From Candidatus Bealeia paramacronuclearis (GTDB taxonomy: Bacteria > Pseudomonadota > Alphaproteobacteria > UBA9655), in the NCBI RefSeq assembly GCF_035607555.1, contig NZ_JAVHWZ010000003.1:92018-156017 (forward strand): 64,000 bases of DNA. The letters are read 5' to 3'. The translations under genes and the position numbers were made by a program. Below are positions 53,312 through 61,642 of this stretch, piece after piece. Numbering within the stretch: position 1 is the stretch's first letter; every line of letters starts with the position of its first letter. The notes beneath the pieces were generated by a model that was not told the DNA's origin, searched no databases, and worked only from the letters and a program-made list of their open reading frames with translations.

Positions 53312-54232
53312 CTATAGCTCATATTTAAAAAATTCAGTATCGACCTCGCAAAACTCAAATGTTTCAGGAAGATCATTCTTTGAGATTCGATAAAAACCCA
53401 TTTTTTCGTAAAACCGCTGTGCAGCCACAAGATGGGAGACAGTTCCTAAATATAGGGTTTCTAGTCCTAACGCATGCGCCCGCTGCATCAAATGCGAAAT
53501 CAGTTCCACAGAAACCCCTTTGTGACGACAATCTTGACGTACAAAGAGTTTCTTAATTTCACCGCTTTTATTGGAAAGTTGTTTAAGCCCCACCGTTCCA
53601 ACAATTCCCTGGGCATCTTCTGCCACCCAAAAATTAATCGCTCCTTGAGAGTCACGGTAATAAGTGGGGGCTTGATAAAGACTTTCATTCATGGCCTCAG
53701 AAACAGGAATTGAGAACTCATGAATTTGAATGGAGTTAATAAAATGAACAATATCATTCAAGGGGTAAGAGGGTAGGAGCACAGCCACCAAAAAATCTAT
53801 TTTTCTCGATTTTTCAAGGGCATTTCCATAAAGTTGAAGACCTTTCATGACCATGTTTTGCTCGTCGCTAGAGAGTTGGCTTAAAGCGCGATTCACAATT
53901 CTATGGGCACGAATATGGGAAAGCTTGATCCTCTCAAATCCAGAGGGCGTCAGGGAATAATCTTTCGCGCGTGCATCTTTTCCATGACTTTTGGATTGAA
54001 TCCACCCCTTTTCCATCAAAAGTTGGGTGGAACGACTGATTGTGGATTTGTCCAATTGAAGCTTTTCAGCAAGCTCTGAACCAGAGAGCCTCCCATAGGT
54101 TGAAAGCTCAATCATCATATGAATTTGCGAGGCGCTAATATCCTCATATTTGGGAAATTTATTGAGAAAGCCTAACTCACGAACAATCTGCCGTGAGGAA
54201 TGGCGAATAGATTCCGATTTTTCAAAAGACAT
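53312..54232 (-). CDS. fused MarR-type regulator and GNAT acetyltransferase
   Basis: Residues 1 to about 140 form a MarR winged-helix domain (SGSELAEKLQLDKSTISRSTQLL is the recognition segment; KDYSLTPSGFERI the wing). Residues about 155-305 are a GNAT domain with LFVRQDCRHKGVSVEL (acetyl-CoA loop) and RFYEKMGFYRI. This MarR-GNAT combination is a known class. It may sense a small molecule and acetylate it or a protein. ATG 54232 chosen over a weak TTG at 54256. Downstream cupin gene after 10 bp. Confidence 0.9.
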   Translation of the reverse strand: MSFEKSESIRHSSRQIVRELGFLNKFPKYEDISASQIHMMIELSTYGRLSGSELAEKLQLDKSTISRSTQLLMEKGWIQSKSHGKDARAKDYSLTPSGFERIKLSHIRAHRIVNRALSQLSSDEQNMVMKGLQLYGNALEKSRKIDFLVAVLLPSYPLNDIVHFINSIQIHEFSIPVSEAMNESLYQAPTYYRDSQGAINFWVAEDAQGIVGTVGLKQLSNKSGEIKKLFVRQDCRHKGVSVELISHLMQRAHALGLETLYLGTVSHLVAAQRFYEKMGFYRISKNDLPETFEFCEVDTEFFKYEL

Positions 54233-54375
54233 CACTAACCCTTTTTTACAAGACAAACTATAAAAATGAATCTATCAATAAAAAAGTTTAATGTCAAAAC
54301 TATTTAAGGTGGATAAAAATACGATTAAAAAACCAGGATATCATTACAATAGAGGCAGTGAGCAATGAATCAGGC

Positions 54376-54397
54376 ATCCCCTGCCGAAGCAGGGGAT
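54376..54397 (-). terminator. hairpin after the DEAD-box helicase gene
   Basis: ATCCCCTGC-CGAA-GCAGGGGAT, a 9-bp stem with a stable tetraloop, between the helicase stop and the MarR-GNAT gene. The following T-run is weak. Confidence 0.6.
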
Positions 54398-54418
54398 CGT
54401 AATAGGGAGAATTAGAGG

Positions 54419-56005
54419 TTAGCTGGCTTTTTTAAAGCTTGGGGATTTTTTCCCATCCCAAGACCGTTTTTTAGCCGCAAAAGGTTTTGCAGGTCCTGCG
54501 TTTGATTTAAAACGTTCACCGGTTTTAGATTTTCCAAAAGGTGCCCCAGATTTCGATGAATCAAAACGACGGCTTTTATCTTTTTGAGATCCGGAATCGC
54601 GCTTCTTGTTAGCAAAGAAACTGGACTCACCCTGAGGTTTTGAAAAGGAGGATTTTGCGCGGGGTTCAAAGTCGCGAGGTTTCCCCTCGTAACTACGAGG
54701 CTTAGCTTCATAATCACGAGGCTTGCCTTCATAGTTGCTTGGTTTTTTAACAAATTCTGCTCTGGAATCGGGTTTTCGATTTCCAAATTTAAAACTTTTT
54801 TGACCTTCAGAAGAAACTCTGCTAGTCGATCTTTTGCGATCCCACGGACGATCTCCACGACGTGGGGACTCCTCCGAAGATCGACTTCGCTCTGAGCGCT
54901 CGGAGCGTTGCGAACGGGCTTGATCAGGATGCATCAATCTTTGAATGGCATACCAACGACGTTGGTCTCCTGAAGAAATAAAATTGAGTGCAAAACCTTC
55001 TGCACCTGCACGGGCCGTACGGCCTACGCGGTGGATGTAATCTTCAGGGGAATGGGGTAAATCATAGTTGATCACGTGGCGAATGTGGGGAATATCAATT
55101 CCGCGTGCCGCCACATCTGTTGCCACCATAATACGATGACGACCTTGACGAAACGCATTCATCACGCGTTCCCGACGTTGCTGGCGCAAATCACCGTGAA
55201 TGGCTGCAGCACTATGATTTTCAGACGTTAAATAGCGCGCCAAACGGTCCGCGCCTGATTTTGTTTTCACGAAAATGATGACGGACCCTTCCCGTTGATC
55301 GAGCGCTTTTAAAAGGGTTTTATCTTTGTCAGAGTCTTTAAGTTCGATGATTTCTTCTCTTAAATTTTGAGCCGTTGTGTGGCCAGAATCAACGAAAATA
55401 CGAACAGGAGATTTCAAATACTTTTGTGCAAGGGCTTCGACTTTCGGTGTGAAAGTTGCTGAAAACATCAAAGTTTGACGTTGAGTTGGCATGCGAGAAA
55501 TAATTTCATCAACCTGTTCGCCCAATCCCATGTCAAACATTCGGTCGGTTTCATCAAGAACGAGAAAATCTGAATCGGAAATCACAAGTGTTCGTTTTTC
55601 CAAATGATCAATCACACGACCCGGGGTTCCTACGACAATGCGCGGATTCATACGGAGTTGTGAAAATTGTTTTCCATAAGGCTCGCCACCGATGAGCAGT
55701 GCCGTCTTCATGCCAAATCGTCCACCCATGAGGGCCCGAATGGCATTATGAATTTGCTGAGCAAGTTCTCGTGTAGGAGAGAGAATCACCGAGGAACTTT
55801 CGACGTTCTCAAGAAGGTGATTTAAAAGAGGTAAGGCAAAAGTAAGCGTTTTTCCTGTTCCCGTTTTCGCAGATCCTAAAATATCAGATCCTTGAAGCGC
55901 AAGAGGAACGGCTTTTGCTTGAATTGGTGTTGGGAGGGTAAACCCCAGCCCATCTAATGCTTGTTGAAGCATAGATGGGAGACCCATGTCTCTAAATGTA
56001 GTCAT
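54419..56005 (-). CDS. rhlE: DEAD-box RNA helicase, RhlE-like
   Basis: RNA helicase with roles in ribosome assembly or mRNA decay, especially in the cold. The 528 residues include Q motif (FRDMGLPSMLQQ...PTPIQAKAVP), Walker A SAKTGTGKT, the LDETDRMFD box (DEAD replaced by DETD), SAT, and HRVGRTARAG. The C-terminus (about 370-528) is basic, with four near-repeats of the type YEGKPRDYEAKPRSYE and DFEPRAK, as in many RNA-binding tails. A cold-shock protein gene stands 98 bp upstream on the same strand. DETD instead of DEAD is a mild variation. Confidence 0.93.
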   Translation of the reverse strand: MTTFRDMGLPSMLQQALDGLGFTLPTPIQAKAVPLALQGSDILGSAKTGTGKTLTFALPLLNHLLENVESSSVILSPTRELAQQIHNAIRALMGGRFGMKTALLIGGEPYGKQFSQLRMNPRIVVGTPGRVIDHLEKRTLVISDSDFLVLDETDRMFDMGLGEQVDEIISRMPTQRQTLMFSATFTPKVEALAQKYLKSPVRIFVDSGHTTAQNLREEIIELKDSDKDKTLLKALDQREGSVIIFVKTKSGADRLARYLTSENHSAAAIHGDLRQQRRERVMNAFRQGRHRIMVATDVAARGIDIPHIRHVINYDLPHSPEDYIHRVGRTARAGAEGFALNFISSGDQRRWYAIQRLMHPDQARSQRSERSERSRSSEESPRRGDRPWDRKRSTSRVSSEGQKSFKFGNRKPDSRAEFVKKPSNYEGKPRDYEAKPRSYEGKPRDFEPRAKSSFSKPQGESSFFANKKRDSGSQKDKSRRFDSSKSGAPFGKSKTGERFKSNAGPAKPFAAKKRSWDGKKSPSFKKAS

Positions 56006-56103
56006 TTTATGGCCTTTAAAAATTATATATTACAACAAAAAAGACCTTAAATAAATTTACATTTTAATGAGAGGTCTTAATCTGAGGATAAACTGTCTCG
56101 CGA

Positions 56104-56307
56104 CTATGCCAGCTGAAGATTTCCAGCAGAAGTTTTGCCACGATTTTCAACGAGTTCAAAGCTCACACGTTGACCTTCGTTAAGATTTCGGATTCCCGCA
56201 GCTTCTAAAGCTGTGATGTGGCAAAACACATCAGCTCCACCATCGTCGGGGGCAATAAAGCCAAATCCTTTGGTTGTGTTAAACCATTTTACTGTTCCGG
56301 TTTTCAT
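56104..56307 (-). CDS. cspA: cold-shock protein (CspA family)
   Basis: A 67-residue single-stranded nucleic-acid-binding OB-fold protein. RNP1 is KGFGFIAP and RNP2 is DVFCHIT (usually VFVHIS). The start codon is preceded by AAGGAGC at good distance. Together with the downstream helicase it makes a plausible cold-response unit. About 340 bp upstream without a gene could hold a long leader, as often seen in csp mRNAs. Confidence 0.95.
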   Translation of the reverse strand: MKTGTVKWFNTTKGFGFIAPDDGGADVFCHITALEAAGIRNLNEGQRVSFELVENRGKTSAGNLQLA

Positions 56308-56647
56308 TTAAAATTAGCTCCTTAAGCGTTTATATAATGTAAGAATAACTTAGACACCCCTAAGTTACCCGATACATGGGGAAAAATAGCGTCCATAGAG
56401 ATCTTGCTGCTCAGAATTGAGAAGAGCAGTTGTATTAACATTCACGTTTGGGAGGAGTTAATCAAGAATCTGGGTCTCTTTTTACACATGCAATTGGTAC
56501 TCTATACCGCTCTTAACAAAAATACAACAACTTTATTCGGCTTGTGTAGGAGTTCATATGCCTCTCACCAATAAAAAAGCCTTATAAAGGCAGGGGAAAT
56601 CCAAAATAAGAGCTGTAATTCAATAAAATTTTATGTATAAACAAGGC
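56308..56647. other. non-coding stretch upstream of cspA with an IS481-like end
   Basis: No gene is supported here. TGTAGGAGTTCATAT at 56545-56559 is an exact copy of the right end of the IS481-like element, without the rest. The part near cspA may contain its promoter and leader (TTATATA-like sequence about 25 bp upstream of the start); I cannot place them with confidence. Confidence 0.55.
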
Positions 56648-56933
56648 ATGAAAATTGAACTGACAAATAAAGAAAAAAAGATCTAGAATTTCAGCACAGT
56701 AAAGAAAGAGATCGCCGTGTGGCTGATCGCATCAAAGCGGTTTTACTAAATGCAGAAGGTTGGACTCAAAAGCAAATCGCTCAAGCTTTGCGGATTCGCT
56801 ATGAAACTGTTCAAAATCATCTCAACGATTACAAGAATAGTAAAAAGCTTAATCCTGAAAATGGTGGCTCTGAAAGCCATCTTACCCCGCATCAAACTTT
56901 GCAGCTGATCAGCCATCTTGAGGACAACATCTA
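56648..56933 (+). pseudogene. truncated IS630-type transposase (second type)
   Basis: The N-terminal helix-turn-helix part of another IS630-family transposase. It starts at ATG 56648 (MKIELTNKEKK), hits a stop at 56682-56684 in its first frame, and continues in a shifted frame as LEFQHSKERDRRVADRIKAV... with GWTQKQIAQALRIRYETVQNHL. The break is at a run of seven A. The rest was cut away by the IS630 copy B, which starts at 56934. Confidence 0.8.
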
Positions 56934-56946
56934 TAGTACTTCTCCA

Positions 56947-57495
56947 TTATATGGATAGATATTGGCTGAGGAGTTTATCAAGTAGTTGATGAAGGTTTTC
57001 TGGGTTTTGCTGGACGAGGGGGCGGAGGATGGATTTGATTTTGTGCCACCAATGTTCGATAGGATTGAGGTCAGGAGAGTCAGTTGGGAGAAAGAGGAGA
57101 TGGCAGCCAAATTTCTCAATCAAATCTTTCGTTTTTGGCGATTTGTGAAAGGCGGCATTGTCCATAATCAGGGTGGTATTTTTTGATAAATTCGGCAATA
57201 AAACCTCCTCAAGCCAAGCATTAAAAAGATCTGCATGACATCCACCTTGAAAGGTGAAAGGCGCCACGAACGCACCCTTCATGAGACCGCCAATGATACT
57301 GACATGCTCTCTTTTTTGGCCCGGGATCTCCGCGTAAACCTTTTGTCCGCGCGGCGCCCAGGCATGCTCTCGATAAAGGCGATTATCAATCCCAGCTTCA
57401 TCAATCCACACGATTGTTTCAGGATCTATTTTCTCAAGCTGTTTTATAAATTCGGCCCGCTTGTCTTCGTTACGTTCTTTGTAAAGCGTCGTCTT
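56947..57495 (-). CDS. IS630 transposase, second frame (DDE part), copy B
   Basis: Catalytic half with D in WIDEAGIDNR, D in LIMDNAAFHKSP and E in PDLNPIEHWW. It differs from copy A in a few residues (for example GQKVYAEIP against GQKVDAEIP, and LLFLPTDSP against LLFPPTDSP). It needs a frame change from the upstream part at the A7 tract, as in copy A. The recognisable frame begins at the tract. Confidence 0.87.
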   Translation of the reverse strand, partial: KTTLYKERNEDKRAEFIKQLEKIDPETIVWIDEAGIDNRLYREHAWAPRGQKVYAEIPGQKREHVSIIGGLMKGAFVAPFTFQGGCHADLFNAWLEEVLLPNLSKNTTLIMDNAAFHKSPKTKDLIEKFGCHLLFLPTDSPDLNPIEHWWHKIKSILRPLVQQNPENLHQLLDKLLSQYLSI

Positions 57496-57808
57496 TTTTT
57501 CGTGTAATGTTTAAACGTTTAAGCCATTTACTCACGTTTTGGAATCTCAACCCCAAAGCTTCGGCGATTTGTTTGAGCGTATGATCCGGATTTTGAGCGA
57601 CGTAGTCTCTGAGTTTTTGCTCATCGACTTTACGCGGATAAGAAGTGCGTTTTTTCGGTTTAATATCCCCTTGTTTATGAAGACATATCCATCGATAGAT
57701 CGTGGCTTCTCCAACGTTAAAAACCTTTGCAGCCTCCCGCTTACGGCCGCCGCTCGTAATGTAGGAGATGACCTTTTTCCGCAGGTCTTCCGAATATGCT
57801 TTTACCAT
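57470..57808 (-). CDS. IS630 transposase, first frame (DNA-binding part), copy B
   Basis: The 112 residues are identical to those of copy A, including the A7G tract near the end of the frame. GGAGGGA stands before ATG. Kept unchanged in both copies, the tract may be a real slippage signal, or the copies are simply recent. Confidence 0.88.
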   Translation of the reverse strand: MVKAYSEDLRKKVISYITSGGRKREAAKVFNVGEATIYRWICLHKQGDIKPKKRTSYPRKVDEQKLRDYVAQNPDHTLKQIAEALGLRFQNVSKWLKRLNITRKKDDALQRT

Positions 57809-57867
57809 TCCCTCCTTATACCTAAACTTTTCCTAAAAATCTATCTATTTATAGGGGAAGGACTATA

Positions 57868-58083
57868 GTGCTAGCTTTTTCCTCTGGTGCTGATTCCCTT
57901 CAGGCAAAATTTACAAAATTTCGTGGTCAATTAACTTTCTCTCCCCTTCTGCAAAAAGGCAATCTTGAGGTGGCCTTTTTTCAAAAGCCGGGAAATATAA
58001 TTGGCGCCCTTGCATCTCCACCTGTCCTCAAAGGTGCTCCTCCTCCAAAACAAGGGATAAAGATGTTTCAAAATTTGAGGTGA
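57868..58083 (+). pseudogene. gene fragment right of the IS630 copy B
   Basis: A 71-codon open stretch (LAFSSGADSLQAKFTKFRGQ..., ending KMFQNLR and TGA at 58081-58083) that begins at the border of the element. It looks coding and may be the 3' part of a gene. The phrase AKFTKFRGQLTFSP is faintly reminiscent of the YceI family, but I would not assign it. Confidence 0.35.
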
Positions 58084-58103
58084 GAGAAGGCTTCAAAACT
58101 TTT

Positions 58104-58309
58104 TGTTTGAGTTCAGATAGATGTGAGACAGATTTAATCAGAGGACGCTTTGGAAAAAGCATCCTATAGGATTTGGCCTTGGTAGTTCAATGAGGTTTTC
58201 AAAGCCTGGATTGTCAAGGGTTTAAGTGAAATGTACCTTGACAAGACTGGCTGAAAACCTATTAATTTCATCAAGGTCAGATCAGTCTCATTTGATATGA
58301 ACTCCTACA
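58104..58309. mobile_element. 206-bp MITE-like relic with IS481-like ends
   Basis: The left end TGTTTGAGTTCAGATAGATG and the right end (complement TGTAGGAGTTCATATCAAAT) match both ends of the 1188-bp IS481-like element, but there is no transposase. The inside holds an imperfect inverted repeat of about 25 bp (58193-58219 with 58236-58260). It may be a miniature element that uses the transposase of the larger one, or a deletion relic. The stretch between it and glnA (about 85 bp) shows nothing else. Confidence 0.65.
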
Positions 58310-58395
58310 TTTTTTAAAAGAGCACTTGTTCTTCCTCGCAAAAGGGTTTATTTCTCTACAGCGTCGTTTCCCTTAACTGCGCGAGCTTATTCATT

Positions 58396-59802
58396 ATGTC
58401 CTCCTCCCTTAAAAATACACTTTCTCTCATTGAAGATAAAAATATCGAATATGTTGATTTTCGTTTCACCGACACACTTGATGTTTGGCATCATGTGAGC
58501 TTTCATGCCTCTTGCGTGGATGAAGAACTCTTGGGTAAGGGGGTCATGTTTGATGGATCCTCGATTCCAGGTTGGAAAGGCATTGAAGATTCAGACATGC
58601 TCATGTGCCCGGATTTAGAGACAGCGGTTATGGATCCGTTCACGGCGCATTCCACCCTCAATATTATTTGCGATGTAATCGAACCCACAACGGGAGGAGC
58701 CTACAGGCGCGATCCCCGCGGTGTCGCTAAACGCGCTGAAAAATACATCATCGATTCAGGTATTGCCGACAGAGCTTATTTTGGACCAGAGCCAGAATTT
58801 TTCATCTTTGACGATGTCCGTTATGGCGTTGAGATGAACAAAGGATTTTATTATCTCGATTCTTCAGAAGGCCCTTACAATAGTGGACGTAAAGAACCCA
58901 ATGGTAACCTCGCCAATCGTACCGATGTGAAAGGTGGATACTTTCCCGTGGGTCCCGTGGATCAAATTCATGATATGCGCGCCGAGATGCTCTCAACTAT
59001 GCAAGCTATGGGCTTGGAAGTTGAGAAACATCACCATGAAGTGGCACCCAGCCAACACGAATTGGGCTTTAAATATTCAACACTGACAAAAACAGCGGAT
59101 CATCTTCAGGTCTATAAATACGTCATTAAAAATGTGGCCCAAATTTATGGGAAAACGGCCACCTTCATGCCCAAACCCATATATAAAGATAACGGCTCAG
59201 GCATGCACGTTCACCAATCCTTATGGATGAAAGACAAGCCCTTGTTTATGGGCGATGCTTATGCAGATCTTTCAGAAATGGCCCTTTATTATATTGGTGG
59301 AATCATTCGTCATGGAAAAGCCTTAAACGCATTCACTAATCCCACCACAAATAGCTACAAACGCTTGGTACCAGGTTATGAAGCGCCCGTGATGCTGGCG
59401 TATGCTGCGCGCAACCGCTCTGCGGCCATTCGTGTGCCTTTCACACCCTCTAAAAAAGCAAAGCGTATTGAAGTCCGCTTCCCCGATCCTGCGGCCAATC
59501 CTTATCTAGCATTTGCAGCCATGCTTATGGCGGGCTTGGATGGCATTAAAAACAAAATTCATCCAGGGGATGCACACGAAGCCAATCTTTATGACGAGAG
59601 GATGTCTCATGGTATTCCAACCGTTTCAGCATCCCTTCGAGAAGCGCTAGAGTCCCTCGATCACAGCCGTGATTTCTTGAATGCCGGCGGTGTTTTTTGT
59701 AATGAACTTATTGATGGCTTTATTGAACTTAAAATGCAAGAAGCCAAAGCGCTTGAAATGACACCGCAACCGATTGAATTTAAGATGTATTACGGGGTTT
59801 AA
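58396..59802 (+). CDS. glnA: glutamine synthetase type I
   Basis: Makes glutamine from glutamate, ammonia and ATP. The 468 residues show the beta-grasp N-terminus (YVDFRFTDTLDVWHHVSF), the metal site region FDGSSIPGWKGIEDSDM, FGPEPEFFIFDD, the ATP-binding KDNGSGMHVHQSLW, NPTTNSYKRLVPGYEAP and the adenylylation site Tyr in ANLYDERM. The Tyr means regulation by GlnE/PII is possible. No glnB is next to it, unlike the usual glnB-glnA order, since the upstream region is IS debris. It overlaps the end of the converging Fe-S gene by 4 bp. Confidence 0.98.
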   Translation: MSSSLKNTLSLIEDKNIEYVDFRFTDTLDVWHHVSFHASCVDEELLGKGVMFDGSSIPGWKGIEDSDMLMCPDLETAVMDPFTAHSTLNIICDVIEPTTGGAYRRDPRGVAKRAEKYIIDSGIADRAYFGPEPEFFIFDDVRYGVEMNKGFYYLDSSEGPYNSGRKEPNGNLANRTDVKGGYFPVGPVDQIHDMRAEMLSTMQAMGLEVEKHHHEVAPSQHELGFKYSTLTKTADHLQVYKYVIKNVAQIYGKTATFMPKPIYKDNGSGMHVHQSLWMKDKPLFMGDAYADLSEMALYYIGGIIRHGKALNAFTNPTTNSYKRLVPGYEAPVMLAYAARNRSAAIRVPFTPSKKAKRIEVRFPDPAANPYLAFAAMLMAGLDGIKNKIHPGDAHEANLYDERMSHGIPTVSASLREALESLDHSRDFLNAGGVFCNELIDGFIELKMQEAKALEMTPQPIEFKMYYGV

Positions 59803-61160
59803 AGGACGCCGTAAGCACGAGCTAAAATCTCAAGAGGGTGCTGCGTCGGCATCAACCCTTGAGAGGGCTCCAAAACCTCAAGACCTTGGGCGATGTGAGT
59901 TGCTGCCAAGGGACATTCGGAGGTGACAACTGCGGGTTGATATTTAAGCGCTTCTTGCGCCACAGGTTTTCCAACTTTCAGCGCTACTTCATAATGTTCT
60001 TTCATAAATCCCCAGGTGCCGCCGTGCCCGGAGCAGCGCTCAATCACATTGAGTTGGATTTCCGGGATCAACTTCAACATCTCCTCTGCCTTACGTCCCA
60101 TGTTTTGCGCACGCGCATGGCAGGCAATATGAAGCGTCACTGGATCTGAAATCGCATTGACGGGTGCCGGGAGCCCCTCAGATTTTTGAAGTGTCATAAT
60201 ATATTCGCTAAGATCCAAAGTTGATTCGGCCAGCTTTTGAATCGTTCCATTTTCAGGCAATAAGAGCGGCCATTCAAATTTCATCATAAGTGCACATGAG
60301 GGTACAAGGGCCACAATGTCATAACCAAGATCAATCCAAGGCTTCATGGCTTCAGAGATCCCTTGAGCGCTAGTAGCTACTTGAGGAAGTCGGCCTTGTT
60401 CGAATTGCGGCATGCCACAGCATCCTGGATAAACTACCTCAGTTTCAATTCCAAAATGTGCCAAAAGACGCCGCGCCGTCATGCCCAAATCGGGATTATT
60501 GTAATTCACAAAACAAGTCGCATAAAGAACGGCTTTGCGCCCATAGGCGGGTGCAGTTGTATTAATCACAATTTTTTCATCTTGCGCGCGCAGAAGAAAC
60601 GTTTTTCCATGAAATTGAGGAATTTCGGTGCGGGAATCAATCCCTGCCACTTTTTCAAGAATTGGACGAGTGTATTTATTGTCTCTGTGATTCGCCCAAT
60701 TTACAAGTCCGGGCGCTACGGAGGCGATTTTTCCATTGCGGTCCGTTTCAGAAAGTTGACCCGAAATCCAAGACGTCTCGCCTTTTTTTTGTTCCACAGC
60801 TTTATAACGCAACATCAAATGGGGGAAATCAAGATCAAATTCATGGGGCGGGACGTAGGGGCACTTGGTCATAAAGCAAAGATCGCAAAGAGTACAATTA
60901 TCAGCAACCTCCTTAAATCCTTCACTTTGAACTGTATCAAGCTCACCCGATTGGGACTCATCAATCAGATCAAAAAGTGTGGGAAAGCTCTCACAAAGAT
61001 TAAAACAACGCCTGCAGCCGTGGCAAATATCAAAAACCCGACGCAGCTCTGCATCGAGTTTTTCTTCATCATAAAAATCTGGATTTTTCCAATCAAGGGG
61101 ATGACGGAGGGGGGCATGGAGGCCACCTTCTTTAAGATTGGCTCCTGCTCCCTCACTCAT
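59799..61160 (-). CDS. Fe-S cluster-binding oxidoreductase, heterodisulfide-reductase-like
   Basis: A 453-residue protein with two 4Fe-4S motifs near the N-terminus: [15 protein letters not shown] and [17 protein letters not shown], and two CCG-type domains, [14 protein letters not shown]...VYPGCCGMP and [12 protein letters not shown]...ERCSGHGG. This pattern is like GlpC and HdrD, which pass electrons to quinones or thiols. It is the last gene of the pnp-monooxygenase-rubrerythrin operon, 12 bp after rubrerythrin. The substrate is unknown; a reducing partner for rubrerythrin is inferred from context. Confidence 0.9.
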   Translation of the reverse strand: MSEGAGANLKEGGLHAPLRHPLDWKNPDFYDEEKLDAELRRVFDICHGCRRCFNLCESFPTLFDLIDESQSGELDTVQSEGFKEVADNCTLCDLCFMTKCPYVPPHEFDLDFPHLMLRYKAVEQKKGETSWISGQLSETDRNGKIASVAPGLVNWANHRDNKYTRPILEKVAGIDSRTEIPQFHGKTFLLRAQDEKIVINTTAPAYGRKAVLYATCFVNYNNPDLGMTARRLLAHFGIETEVVYPGCCGMPQFEQGRLPQVATSAQGISEAMKPWIDLGYDIVALVPSCALMMKFEWPLLLPENGTIQKLAESTLDLSEYIMTLQKSEGLPAPVNAISDPVTLHIACHARAQNMGRKAEEMLKLIPEIQLNVIERCSGHGGTWGFMKEHYEVALKVGKPVAQEALKYQPAVVTSECPLAATHIAQGLEVLEPSQGLMPTQHPLEILARAYGVL

Positions 61161-61172
61161 CTTTGGATTTCC

Positions 61173-61592
61173 TTATGATAAGTTATTCAGGGCTTTTTCA
61201 AAGCGCCCCGCGTGGGACCGCTCCGCTTTAGCCAGCGTTTCAAACCACTCCGCAATTTCTTCAAAACCTTCATCTCGTGCGGTTTTCGCCATACCTGGGT
61301 ACATATCGGTGTATTCATGGGTCTCACCGGCAATGGCGGCTTTGAGATTTAGGGCAGTATCTCCAATGGGCTTTCCTGTTGCAGGATCCCCAACTTCTTC
61401 CAAGAACTCGAGGTGACCATGAGCATGGCCTGTTTCACCTTCTGCAGTAGAACGGAAAATAGCGGCCACATCGGATAAACCTTCAACATCAGCCTTTTGT
61501 GCAAAATAAAGATAGCGACGATTGGCTTGGGATTCCCCGGCAAATGCGTCCATCAAATTTTTGGCTGTTTTGGAATCTTTTAATTGGCTCAT
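61173..61592 (-). CDS. rubrerythrin-like diiron protein without rubredoxin domain
   Basis: A ferritin-like four-helix protein of 139 residues; four E-containing helices are seen ([55 protein letters not shown]), giving the ExxH-type diiron ligands. Classical rubrerythrin has an extra C-terminal rubredoxin with two CxxC; it is absent here, so electrons must come from another protein. ATG at 61592 has a perfect AAGGAGG at 5 bp distance; a longer frame to 61646 lacks such a site. Likely role: reduction of H2O2 in peroxide defence. Confidence 0.92.
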   Translation of the reverse strand: MSQLKDSKTAKNLMDAFAGESQANRRYLYFAQKADVEGLSDVAAIFRSTAEGETGHAHGHLEFLEEVGDPATGKPIGDTALNLKAAIAGETHEYTDMYPGMAKTARDEGFEEIAEWFETLAKAERSHAGRFEKALNNLS

Positions 61593-61642
61593 ATCATCCT
61601 CCTTTGAGATTGTTAAAACTTTAATGAAATTAAATCGTAAAA

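Larger units (their letters stand above)
56934..57865 (-). mobile_element. IS630-family insertion sequence, copy B
   Basis: 932 bp, in opposite orientation to copy A and almost identical, flanked by TA (56932-56933 and 57866-57867). Its left flank is a transposase of another IS630 type, its right flank an unrelated gene piece. Confidence 0.9.

Noticed and set aside
56308..56360. A cold-box or thermosensor in the cspA leader
   Set aside because: The region is long enough, but I could not identify a defined motif or structure by eye.
60363..61178. A 271-codon frame antisense to the Fe-S protein
   Set aside because: The minus-strand gene has all the Fe-S motifs; the plus-strand frame resembles nothing and overlaps it entirely.
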